Source of the DNA: Deltaproteobacteria bacterium
GTDB taxonomy: Bacteria; Desulfobacterota; Binatia; UBA9968
Direction: 5' to 3'
DNA: 6,471 nucleotides
Assembly (NCBI GenBank): GCA_005879435.1
Contig: VBKX01000072.1
Location: forward strand, 1 to 6,471
The notes under the pieces were generated by a model that ran no database searches, was not told where the DNA came from, and saw nothing but the letters and a program-made list of their open reading frames with translations. Positions 1 to 6,280 of this stretch are shown here, one piece after another. Numbering within the stretch: the stretch's first letter is position 1; every line of letters begins with the position of its first letter. A program made the translations under genes and the position numbers.

Positions 1-1
1 A

Positions 2-1015
2 AATAACCCGCGGCGCTGGGAAGGGATGCCTTACATCGAAGACTTCGCGCTGCGCGGCGGATACAATCTGCTCATTCACGGCAAGGGCGGGCCGATTCCG
101 AAGACGGAATTTCGTTACGAGCAAATTCCCTGGCTGCGGGCGGAACATTTTCTGCAACGCTCGACGACCTATCCGCTCGATCTGCATTTGTTGATCAACA
201 AGAAAACCTGGGATCCGATCTGGGAATACGGGCGCGGCGGACGCGCACGCTAGACCGACGCCGAGGGCACGGACGTGTCGTGGACATATTGGGAGGAATA
301 TTACGACGGCACGCGCTACGGTTTTTCGTCGACGCCGCGCAACGGCCATCTGTTCGGCCATCCAGTGCCGCCGATGATCGCCAAAGAAGACGCTGCGGGT
401 GTCGTTTCAGGAACGACGAGTCATTTTTCACGCGCATTTCCGCAAGTCAAAGTTGCATTGGAAGGCGGCCAGGTTGTGAAAGTCACCGGCGGCGCGGCCT
501 ACGGCGACGCCTGGCGCGGCTTACTCGAAGAAAGTAAACACACGCAATACCCCTGCTTTCCAAGACCGGGATTATTTTATCTCTGGGAAGTGGCGATCGG
601 CACCAATCCTAAGATCGTGCGCCCCAGCGGCATCGATAAACACTCCTCCGGTGGTTTCGAGTGGGAGCGGCGACGCTCCGGCGTGATTCATATGGGCTTC
701 GGCACGCTGTGGCGCTCGGCCGAGGAGAAGTGGGCGGGCGAGAACGGTATCCTCTACGGCCACCTGCACGTTCATCTCTTGTTTCCGACCTTCACGATCA
801 CCACCAAGAACGGCAAAGAACACACGATCATTCGCAACGGCAGACTGACGGCTCTCGACGATCCTGACGTGCGCAAGCTGGCGGAGAAGTACGGCGATCC
901 CGACGATTTCTTGCGCGAGGATTGGATCCCGCAAATTCCCGGTATCACTTCAGCCGGTTCCTACGAGGATTACGCGCGCAATCCGGGGAAGTGGATTTAC
1001 GCACAGAGCGCATAG
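2..1015 (+). pseudogene. M29 aminopeptidase / NicX-like family protein, 5'-truncated and interrupted by an in-frame TAG
   Basis: One reading frame is open from the window edge to TAG at 1013-1015, broken only by TAG at 251-253 (codon 84 of the visible frame). The two halves join naturally: TDAEGTDVSW directly after the stop matches the 'TDxxGTDxx' segment I associate with M29 aminopeptidases and the related NicX-type dihydroxypyridine dioxygenases. Later come GVVSGTTSH, a glycine-rich strand, EVAIGTNP (Glu at 587-589), HMGFG (His at 689-691) and HLHVH (761-775). These are the places where the family keeps metal ligands. About 336 residues are visible, close to full family length, so little is missing at the 5' edge. 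The first ATG inside the window (26) is probably not the true start. Family members hydrolyse peptides or open aromatic rings; the substrate here is unknown. Family assignment is from remembered motifs and is moderate. The TAG may be a true nonsense mutation or a base error. Confidence 0.6.
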
Positions 1016-1032
1016 CTGCTGAGCTTTCGCTC

Positions 1033-1068
1033 GTTCAAGTGGTTCAAATCGTTCAAGCCGTTCAAATC
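1033..1068. repeat. Four tandem 9-bp units, consensus GTTCAANNN
   Basis: GTTCAA occurs at 1033, 1042, 1051 and 1060, exactly nine bases apart. The three-base spacers are GTG, ATC, GCC and ATC. A decayed fifth unit (GGTTTACAA) may follow at 1069-1077. The array lies just after the stop of the M29-like gene and upstream of the leuC promoter candidate. No protein-coding signal accompanies it. Function is unknown: it could be a spreading intergenic repeat or a protein-binding array. Confidence 0.75.
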
Positions 1069-1110
1069 GGTTTACAACGACACAACCTAAGAATAGCGCA
1101 GGCCCGGCTC

Positions 1111-1139
1111 TTGAAGTCACGGGTAGCGATCGATATTAT
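1111..1139 (+). promoter_or_regulatory. Candidate sigma70-type promoter of leuCD
   Basis: TTGAAG (1111-1116, four of six consensus bases) and TATTAT (1134-1139, five of six) are separated by 17 bases, the preferred spacing. Transcription would begin near 1146, immediately before the leuC ribosome binding site, leaving a leader of only about 15 bases. That would leave no room for a leader peptide or attenuator downstream of this promoter. Motif reading only. Confidence 0.45.
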
Positions 1140-1146
1140 CCCCGCG

Positions 1147-1152
1147 AAGGAG
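1147..1152 (+). promoter_or_regulatory. Ribosome binding site of leuC
   Basis: AAGGAG lies eight bases before the ATG at 1161. It supports that start, and the protein from there begins with the usual LeuC N-terminus (MAGRTLYDKIW). Confidence 0.8.
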
Positions 1153-1160
1153 AGTGTTGA

Positions 1161-2558
1161 ATGGCGGGACGGACACTTTACGATAAAATTTGGCAATCAC
1201 ATAGCGTCGGTGTTTTGCCGACGGGGCAGACTCAGCTTTTCATCGGACTTCATTTAATTCACGAGATTACTACTGCGCCTGCTTTCGACATGCTGCGCGA
1301 AAACGGCATGGATGTGCCGTTTCGCGAGCGCACTTTTGCGACGGTCGATCACATCGTGCCGACGGATATTCGCAAGCGGCCGTTTCTTGACAGCGAAGCC
1401 GAAGAGCTCATTCAAGCGCTTGAGAGAAACGTCGAGCAGTTTGGTGTGGAATTTTTCGGTATAGACAGCATGAACCAAGGCATCGTCCATGTCATCGGCC
1501 CGCAATTGGGCCTCACTCAGCCGGGCATGACGCTTGCCTGCGGCGACAGCCACACGAGCACCCACGGCGCTTTCGGCACTCTCGCCTTCGGCATCGGCAC
1601 CAGCCAGGTGCGCGACGTGTTGGCGACGCAGACGCTAGCGATGGACAAGCTCAATGTGCGCCGGATCAACATCAACGGTGAGCTCGGCGCCGGCGTTTAT
1701 CCCAAGGATGTGATTCTGTACATCATCCGACGTCTCGGCGTCAGCGGTGGAAAAGGGTTTGCCTATGAGTACGGCGGCCCAGTGATCGACCGCATGAATA
1801 TGGAAGAGCGCATGACGGTCTGCAACATGAGTATCGAGGGCGGGGCGCTGGTCGGTTACGTCAATCCGGACCAGACGACTTTCGACTATCTCAAAGGGCG
1901 GCCGCATGTACCGAAAGGGGACGGCTTCGATCGCGCGGTGGAGTACTGGAGGTCAGTGGCTTCTGACGCGGATGCCAACTACGACGAGGTGGTGAGTTAC
2001 GACGGAAAAGAAATCGAACCGACGGTGACCTGGGGCATCAACCCGGGACAGTCAGTCGGGATTTCTGAAAAACTTCCGACACCGGAAGAATCCGTCGATC
2101 CCGAGGGAGTGAAGAAAGCCTACGAGCACATGGGTTGGAAGCCCGGCGCGCCGATCCTTGGCACGCCGGTTAATGTGGCGTTCATCGGCTCGTGCACCAA
2201 TGGGCGTCTCGCGGATCTGCGCGCGGCGGCGAAAATCGCCAAAGGTCGGAAGGTCAATGCCAATGTTCGCGCGCTGGTGGTGCCCGGTTCGGCAGAGGTA
2301 AAAAAACTCGCGGAGCAAGAAGGGCTGCATGAAGTATTCATCGAAGCCGGTTTTCAGTGGCGCGAAGCCGGTTGCTCGATGTGCCTGGCGATGAATCCTG
2401 ATAAGCTCAACGGCCGCGAAATTTCGGCGTCTTCATCGAACCGGAATTTTATCGGCCGGCAGGGGAGCCCGCAGGGGCGCACGTTGCTGATGAGCCCCGC
2501 AATGGTTGCGGCGGCGGCGTTGAACGGCAAAGTCGTCGACGCGCGCGAATACGAATAG
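1161..2558 (+). CDS. leuC: 3-isopropylmalate dehydratase large subunit
   Basis: This 465-residue protein is the catalytic large subunit of isopropylmalate isomerase. With LeuD it converts 2-isopropylmalate to 3-isopropylmalate, via dehydration and rehydration, in cytoplasmic leucine synthesis. It belongs to the aconitase superfamily. CGDSHTSTHGAFG lies at residues 127-139. The three cysteines expected to hold the [4Fe-4S] cluster are Cys345 (GSCTNGR) and Cys405/Cys408 (AGCSMCLAMNP). The C-terminal SSNRNFIGRQGSPQGRT and SPAMVAAAA segments are also typical, as is the full length. A cysteine often found just before the 'STSNRNF' motif is replaced (SASSSNRNF); it is not a cluster ligand. A good ribosome binding site and a candidate promoter lie upstream, and leuD starts ten bases after the stop, so the two form an operon. 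No leuA or leuB is in the window. HacA/DmdA-type homologues are alternatives, but length, motifs and the leuD partner favour LeuC. Confidence 0.97.
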   Translation: MAGRTLYDKIWQSHSVGVLPTGQTQLFIGLHLIHEITTAPAFDMLRENGMDVPFRERTFATVDHIVPTDIRKRPFLDSEAEELIQALERNVEQFGVEFFGIDSMNQGIVHVIGPQLGLTQPGMTLACGDSHTSTHGAFGTLAFGIGTSQVRDVLATQTLAMDKLNVRRININGELGAGVYPKDVILYIIRRLGVSGGKGFAYEYGGPVIDRMNMEERMTVCNMSIEGGALVGYVNPDQTTFDYLKGRPHVPKGDGFDRAVEYWRSVASDADANYDEVVSYDGKEIEPTVTWGINPGQSVGISEKLPTPEESVDPEGVKKAYEHMGWKPGAPILGTPVNVAFIGSCTNGRLADLRAAAKIAKGRKVNANVRALVVPGSAEVKKLAEQEGLHEVFIEAGFQWREAGCSMCLAMNPDKLNGREISASSSNRNFIGRQGSPQGRTLLMSPAMVAAAALNGKVVDAREYE

Positions 2559-2568
2559 GCAAAAAACC

Positions 2569-3186
2569 ATGAGCGACATCGTAAAGATCACGAAAGTCAG
2601 AGGCACGGCAGTGCCGATTCGCGGCAATGATATCGATACCGACCGGATCATTCCGGCGCGCTACCTAAAAGAGGCGACCTTTGCGCGTATGGGCGATTAT
2701 CCCTTCTTCGACGAGCGCTTTGATGCCTCAAAGAAAAAGAAGGATCATCCCTTTAACGATCCGGAATACAAAGGCGCTTCGATTCTTTTCGTCAATAAGA
2801 ACTTCGGCTGCGGCTCCTCGCGCGAGCACGCGCCCCAGGCACTTTACCGTTTTGGCATTCAAGCCATTGTCGGCGAATCCTTCGCGGCGATCTTTGCGGG
2901 GAACTGCACGATGATGGGCTTGCCCACCGTGGTTGTCGGGGCTAAAGAGATTGCGCAGCTCATGAAAAGCGTCGAGGACAATCCGCGAACCGAATACATC
3001 GTCGACCTGGAAAGCAAAACAATATCTTTTGGCAGTCAAAAGATGGCTATCGAGCTGCCGGAAACGTATCGTACGGCCTTGACGAAGGGCTTCTGGGACT
3101 CAACCGCGCTGTTGCGTTCCAATCTCAATGAAGTGAAGAAAACCGCGGCGAAGTTGCCTTATATGACGGGATTTACCCGTTCATAG
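2569..3186 (+). CDS. leuD: 3-isopropylmalate dehydratase small subunit
   Basis: This 205-residue swivel-domain partner of LeuC completes the active site of isopropylmalate isomerase. DIDTDRIIPARYL (residues 21-33) and NFGCGSSREHAPQAL (78-92) are the hallmark substrate-binding motifs. Length matches the bacterial form rather than the shorter archaeal type of about 165 residues. A lysine-rich stretch at residues 55-58 (KKKK) sits in the variable loop before the NFGCGSS strand. The start lies only ten bases after the leuC TAG and has little Shine-Dalgarno sequence, so translation is probably coupled to leuC. The frame is clean to TAG at 3184-3186. The next gene begins 48 bases downstream with no convincing terminator between. 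Confidence 0.97.
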   Translation: MSDIVKITKVRGTAVPIRGNDIDTDRIIPARYLKEATFARMGDYPFFDERFDASKKKKDHPFNDPEYKGASILFVNKNFGCGSSREHAPQALYRFGIQAIVGESFAAIFAGNCTMMGLPTVVVGAKEIAQLMKSVEDNPRTEYIVDLESKTISFGSQKMAIELPETYRTALTKGFWDSTALLRSNLNEVKKTAAKLPYMTGFTRS

Positions 3187-3234
3187 AACGTTCCACTCTT
3201 AGTCCTGTTTGCCACGCACCGTTGATATTTTCCA

Positions 3235-3874
3235 ATGAGTGAAAGAATCGTTTCCATGCACGCGGCGCATCGCAGCGACAAAGAAGTCGTCGATGGTTTT
3301 CTTTCTCGCCCAAGCGCCGGTGGTGAACGGCCGGCGATCGTATCGGTGCATGGCTATCGTGGCCTTGACGACGGCCAAAGAGCGGTGACGCGTCGTTTTG
3401 CCCAGGAAGGATTGGTGTGTCTATCGCCGGATCTTTTTCACGGCAAGACCTATCATACGCTCGAAGACTGCGCTCTGAAAAAAACAAGCTCTCTCGGGTC
3501 GGCAGGAAGAAGGTCGCTGTACTGGGATTTTGCATGGGCGGCGGCTTGGCGCTTTACGCGCTTGCGCAATCCAAGGCTTTTGCGGCCGGAGTGATCTACT
3601 ACCAGAGTTTGTTTCCCGATCCGGAGGAACTGAAGACAATATCATCGCCGTTGTTGTGCCATTACGGCACAGATGATGCTGGGACAACGAAATCAGAAAT
3701 CGACATGTTTCATCATACTCTCGATCAGTACAAGAAGAAATACCAGCCGAAAAGTATGAAGGTGCCGGCCACGCGTTTCTCAACAATCCAAACAGCAAGC
3801 ACGCCGCAAACCGCGAAGCAGCCGAAAAGTCGGTTGCAAAAACGGCAAAGTGGCTTAGAAAAGCTTTGGCTTGA
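3235..3874 (+). pseudogene. Dienelactone hydrolase family protein, broken by two frame changes and missing codons
   Basis: An alpha/beta-hydrolase of the dienelactone hydrolase family is legible across three frames. From ATG 3235 (frame 1) come VHGYRGLDDGQ and CLSPDLFHGKT. From about 3490 (frame 3) come RKKVAVLGFCMGGGLALYAL, with nucleophile Cys at 3531-3533, and HYGTDDAGT, with the acid Asp at 3675-3677. From about 3755 (frame 2) come YEGAGHAFLN, with His at 3770-3772, and the C-terminus ending WLRKALA and TGA at 3872-3874. So all three catalytic residues survive, each change being equivalent to losing one base (mod 3). The first junction (about 3484-3496, after an A7 run) also seems to lack about 20 codons that normally join 'HGKT...' to the GFCMGG strand. 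The second (about 3750-3755) looks like a single lost base. Such enzymes hydrolyse lactones or esters; the substrate is unknown. The position of the resting-state Glu in classical enzymes (VHE) is Gly here. As it stands no functional enzyme can be made. Confidence 0.85.
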
Positions 3875-3891
3875 GCGTGCTATTCATCGGC

Positions 3892-3900
3892 GGAGGAGGA
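3892..3900 (+). promoter_or_regulatory. Strong ribosome binding site of the zinc-ribbon gene
   Basis: GGAGGAGGA ends five bases before the ATG at 3906. It fixes this start as the real one and shows that the zinc-ribbon protein is translated independently of the upstream hydrolase remnant, although the two share a frame. Confidence 0.8.
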
Positions 3901-3905
3901 TCTCA

Positions 3906-4211
3906 ATGGCGAATAAGTGGGACGAGCGTAAGAAGGCGAAGGAAGACGAGTATTTCGTCAAAAAAGAGCGTGAACTGCTCGCCAATATGAAAGCGAAACA
4001 GGAATCAGAGGCAAGAGAGGCCGCGAAAACGGCCTCATACATGAAATGCCCCAAATGCGGCGGGGCTCTCAAAGAACGCAGCTTTCAGAAAATCGCGATC
4101 GATCAATGCACCGCTTGCGACGGCATTTGGCTCGATGCGGGTGAACTCGAGCAGGTGGCGGAAAAAGAAAACGCAAGCTGGCTCGGCAAGTTTTGGCAGA
4201 AAAATAATTGA
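3906..4211 (+). CDS. Small zinc-ribbon protein (zf-TFIIB type)
   Basis: A 101-residue soluble protein in two parts. Residues 5-42 are extremely rich in Lys, Glu, Arg and Ala and should form a charged, possibly coiled-coil helix. Residues 46-84 form a zinc ribbon: KCPKCGG (Cys48, Cys51), then QCTACDGIWLDAGELEQV (Cys68, Cys71). The CxxC-CxxCxGxWLDxGEL pattern is that of the zf-TFIIB domain family (PF13453), a widespread bacterial family of poorly known function, presumably binding nucleic acid or protein. No signal peptide or membrane segment is present. It begins 31 bases after the hydrolase remnant ends and could be cotranscribed with it. The frame is open upstream into the hydrolase, so a careless call would give a 264-residue fusion starting at 3417. 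The ribosome binding site argues against that. Domain assignment is firm; role is unknown. Confidence 0.85.
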   Translation: MANKWDERKKAKEDEYFVKKERELLANMKAKQESEAREAAKTASYMKCPKCGGALKERSFQKIAIDQCTACDGIWLDAGELEQVAEKENASWLGKFWQKNN

Positions 4212-4276
4212 CAATGGAAACCTCGATGCGACGAGTCTTTGCCGCTGACGTAATCTATTCGATCTAAATCAGTTTG

Positions 4277-4283
4277 AAGGAGG
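4277..4283 (+). promoter_or_regulatory. Ribosome binding site deciding the methyltransferase start
   Basis: AAGGAGG, a near-perfect Shine-Dalgarno sequence, lies five bases before ATG 4289. A TTG codon in the same frame at 4274 would precede this site and is therefore not the start. Confidence 0.85.
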
Positions 4284-4288
4284 CACCT

Positions 4289-4861
4289 ATGAATCGATTT
4301 GGGCGGTTTTTGTTGCCGGCGATAGTTGTGATCGTCGTTTCTGCAAGCGACGTGAATGTCAACTTGTTGCACGCTCAGGAAGGCAAGATCGTCCCCTACG
4401 TTCCGACGCCGCAGGAAGTCGTCGATCGTATGCTGGAATTGGCCGAGGTTAAGAAGGGCGACGTGGTTTATGACTTGGGCTCCGGCGACGGTCGGATTGT
4501 CGTCACCGCCGCGAAGAAATACGGCGTCAAGGCGATCGGCTTCGAAATCGATCCGCAGCGGATCAAAGAGTCGCACGAAAACATCAAGAAGGCCGGCGTG
4601 GAGAATCTCGTCGAGATTCGCCAGCAAGATATCCGCAACGTCGACTTATCGCAGGCAAGCGTGCTGACGATGTATCTTTTACCGGAGGTCAATCTCATGA
4701 TCCGGCCGAATATTTGGAAGCAAATGAAACCTGGTTCGCGCGTCGTTTCCCGCGACTTCGATATGGGCGACTGGAAGGCGCTCAAGACTGAGCATATCAA
4801 GGACGGATCGAGTTGGGAGCATACACTCTATCTCTGGCACGTCGAGGCAGCGAAGAAATAA
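4289..4861 (+). CDS. Class I SAM-dependent methyltransferase with N-terminal signal peptide or membrane anchor
   Basis: This 190-residue protein has a Rossmann methyltransferase core. Motif I is VVYDLGSGDGRIV (residues 59-71), and the acidic end of strand 2 is GFEID (84-88), which would hold the SAM ribose. QQDIRNVDLS (112-121) fits the adenine-contact segment, and LYLLP-like MYLLP (128-132) follows strand 4. YVPTPQEVVDRML (37-49) precedes motif I. This layout recalls the FAM173 / ATP-synthase c-subunit lysine methyltransferase group, from memory only, so a protein-lysine target is a guess. Residues 1-29 are Met-Asn-Arg, then a hydrophobic stretch (7-19), ending LLHA before Gln30, which reads as a signal peptide or anchor. 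SAM is cytoplasmic, so an anchored enzyme facing the cytoplasm would make more sense than an exported one. It is 77 bases after the zinc-ribbon gene and 20 before the binding-protein gene. Fold is certain, substrate unknown. Confidence 0.85.
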   Translation: MNRFGRFLLPAIVVIVVSASDVNVNLLHAQEGKIVPYVPTPQEVVDRMLELAEVKKGDVVYDLGSGDGRIVVTAAKKYGVKAIGFEIDPQRIKESHENIKKAGVENLVEIRQQDIRNVDLSQASVLTMYLLPEVNLMIRPNIWKQMKPGSRVVSRDFDMGDWKALKTEHIKDGSSWEHTLYLWHVEAAKK

Positions 4862-4881
4862 CGGCAGCAACGGAATAGATA

Positions 4882-6033
4882 ATGAGACTCGGCCTCCTGA
4901 TATTGGTGTCGATGCTGATGTTCGGCACTCCGCTCGGAGTAAGCGGAGCCGCGGATATAAAGATCGGCGTTGCCGAAGCACTAACGGGTAACGCCTCGCA
5001 ATACGGCGTAGCGATCCGCAAGGGCTTCGAACTTACGGCAGGTGAGATTAACGGCGCTGGCGGCGTCAATGGCCAGAAACTCGAACTGGTGATCGAGGAC
5101 GAGCAGGGTAAAAAAGAGGAGGTCATCAACGTATTCAAAAAGCTGATTTTTCAAGACAAGGTCTTGATGCTGTTCGGACCGACGCTGTCGAATTCCGCGC
5201 AGGCGTCCGACCCCGTGGCTCAAGGCGCGAAAGTCGTCGTGTTCGGCACTTCAAACACCGCCGACGGGATCACTTCGATCGGCAACTACGTCTTTCGCAA
5301 CTCGGTCACGGAAGCCGACATACTCCCGGTGACACTGAACACGGCCGCGCAGAAAACCGGGCTCAAGAAAGTCGCGGTGCTCTACGGCAACGACGACATC
5401 TTTACCAAGAGCGGCTACGACAACTTTAAGAAAGCCCTTCAGGAATTGAAGATTCCGGTGACGACGACGGAAACGTTTGCCAAAGGCGATGTGGATTTTA
5501 AGCCGCAGCTGACCAAGATCAAAGCGAGCAATGCCGATGCCATCGTCATGTCGGCGCTGGTCGCGGAGGGTGCTCCCGTCATGGTTCAAGCGCGTCAATT
5601 TGGGATGATGCTGCCGTTTATCGGCGGTAATGGCATGAACTCGCCGCGTGTGTTCGAGCTCGCCAAAGAGCATTCAGACAATCTCTGGGTCGGCAGCCCT
5701 TGGTCGATGGAGAATCCGGCGGCCGAGAACAAACGCTTTATCGCCGCTTATCAAAAAGCCCACGGCTCGCCCCCTGATCAGTTCACGGCACAGGCGTACG
5801 ACGCGATGTATATCCTGGCCCAAGCGCTAAAAAAGACTAAGCTCACCGGAAAGGTGGAGGCAGATCGCAAAAGTCTTCGCGACGCGCTGCCCGCGGCGCA
5901 ATGGAGCGGCGCGACCGGACCCTTCAAGTTCGGCCAAGCCGTCGGGCGCGACGGCAAATCGGCGGGCTACGACGCGGTGCAAACGGCGATCGTCATGGTG
6001 ACCAAGGCTAATCAGTACGTCATTCAAAAATAG
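4882..6033 (+). CDS. Branched-chain amino acid type ABC transporter substrate-binding protein
   Basis: This 383-residue protein is a periplasmic binding protein of the Peripla_BP_6 (LivJ/LivK-like) family and captures ligand for a HAAT importer. Residues 1-23 form a signal peptide (hydrophobic core LLILVSMLMFG, cleavage probably after SGA). The mature protein opens with DIKIGVAEALTGNASQYG and continues with EINGAGGVNGQKLELVIED, both family hallmarks. FGPTLSNSAQ, FGTSNTADG and VFRNSVTEAD mark the first lobe and its ligand cleft. KKVAVLYGNDDIFTKSGYD begins the second lobe, and FTAQAYDAMYILAQAL lies near the C-terminus. No lipobox is present. The family also binds urea, amides and aromatic acids, so the ligand cannot be read from sequence. 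The start follows the methyltransferase by 20 bases with only a weak GGAA site. The livH start lies three bases after its stop, so transporter genes are cotranscribed. Confidence 0.95.
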   Translation: MRLGLLILVSMLMFGTPLGVSGAADIKIGVAEALTGNASQYGVAIRKGFELTAGEINGAGGVNGQKLELVIEDEQGKKEEVINVFKKLIFQDKVLMLFGPTLSNSAQASDPVAQGAKVVVFGTSNTADGITSIGNYVFRNSVTEADILPVTLNTAAQKTGLKKVAVLYGNDDIFTKSGYDNFKKALQELKIPVTTTETFAKGDVDFKPQLTKIKASNADAIVMSALVAEGAPVMVQARQFGMMLPFIGGNGMNSPRVFELAKEHSDNLWVGSPWSMENPAAENKRFIAAYQKAHGSPPDQFTAQAYDAMYILAQALKKTKLTGKVEADRKSLRDALPAAQWSGATGPFKFGQAVGRDGKSAGYDAVQTAIVMVTKANQYVIQK

Positions 6034-6036
6034 CGC

Positions 6037-6280
6037 ATGCTTGCGCAGCAATTCATCAATGCCATCTCCCTCGGTGGCGTTTACGCTCTTTTCGCTTTCG
6101 GTTTCACGCTGGTTTTTGGTGTTTTGAACGTCATCATCCTGGCGCACGGCGCGGTCTTTATGATCGGCGCCTATGCCGCTTTGCATGCGGTGGTGCAGCT
6201 GCGCCTGCCACTGCTCGGCGGCATTTTCGTGGCAATGCTGGTTACCGGGGTCGCCGGTTGGATTCTCGATAAGTGGATCC
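6037..6280 (+). pseudogene. livH: LivH-type inner-membrane permease, N-terminal third only
   Basis: From ATG 6037 the frame reads as the start of a LivH permease. A first membrane segment (AISLGGVYALFAFGFTLVFG) is followed by the family signature GVLNVIILAHGAVFMIGAYA, where the usual Asn of 'VINLAHG' is Ile. A further hydrophobic segment ends near WILDKWI. LivH proteins are about 290 residues and form half of the membrane pore of a HAAT importer. Here recognisable LivH stops after about 80 residues. The frame then runs on to the window end as arginine-rich text unlike any membrane protein, while LivM sequence appears in another frame. The end given is approximate. The gene follows the binding-protein gene by three bases and has no Shine-Dalgarno sequence, so it would rely on reinitiation. 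It is either a deletion remnant or an assembly join. Confidence 0.82.

Noticed and set aside
922..1257. 111-residue + strand open frame spanning the gap before leuC
   Set aside because: It overlaps the M29-like gene and leuC in another frame. Its repeated Val-Gln text is only the GTTCAA array translated.
3178..3190. CGTTC-ATA-GAACG inverted repeat at the leuD stop
   Set aside because: Five base pairs, a tight loop and no T run after it: too weak to be called a terminator.
4208..4213. Perfect TTGACA, a consensus -35 box
   Set aside because: No acceptable -10 box lies 16-18 bases downstream, and it overlaps the zinc-ribbon stop codon. A second pair, TTGCCG (4239) and TCTAAA (4263), is too weak to report.
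4222..4235. CTCG / CGAG hairpin after the zinc-ribbon gene
   Set aside because: Only four base pairs, with a short imperfect T stretch; not a credible terminator.
4103..4627. 174-residue open frame on the - strand
   Set aside because: It lies opposite the zinc-ribbon and methyltransferase genes, which have clear domains and ribosome sites. It has no recognisable motif and is a GC-driven shadow.
5251..5673. 140-residue open frame on the - strand
   Set aside because: Entirely antisense to the binding-protein gene, with no motif or ribosome site.
211..6280. GGATCC sites near 211, 923 and 6275, the last close to the livH-livM join
   Set aside because: A BamHI ligation artefact was considered. 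The other two sites lie in continuous coding sequence and six-base matches are expected by chance, so this gives no support for a cloning join.
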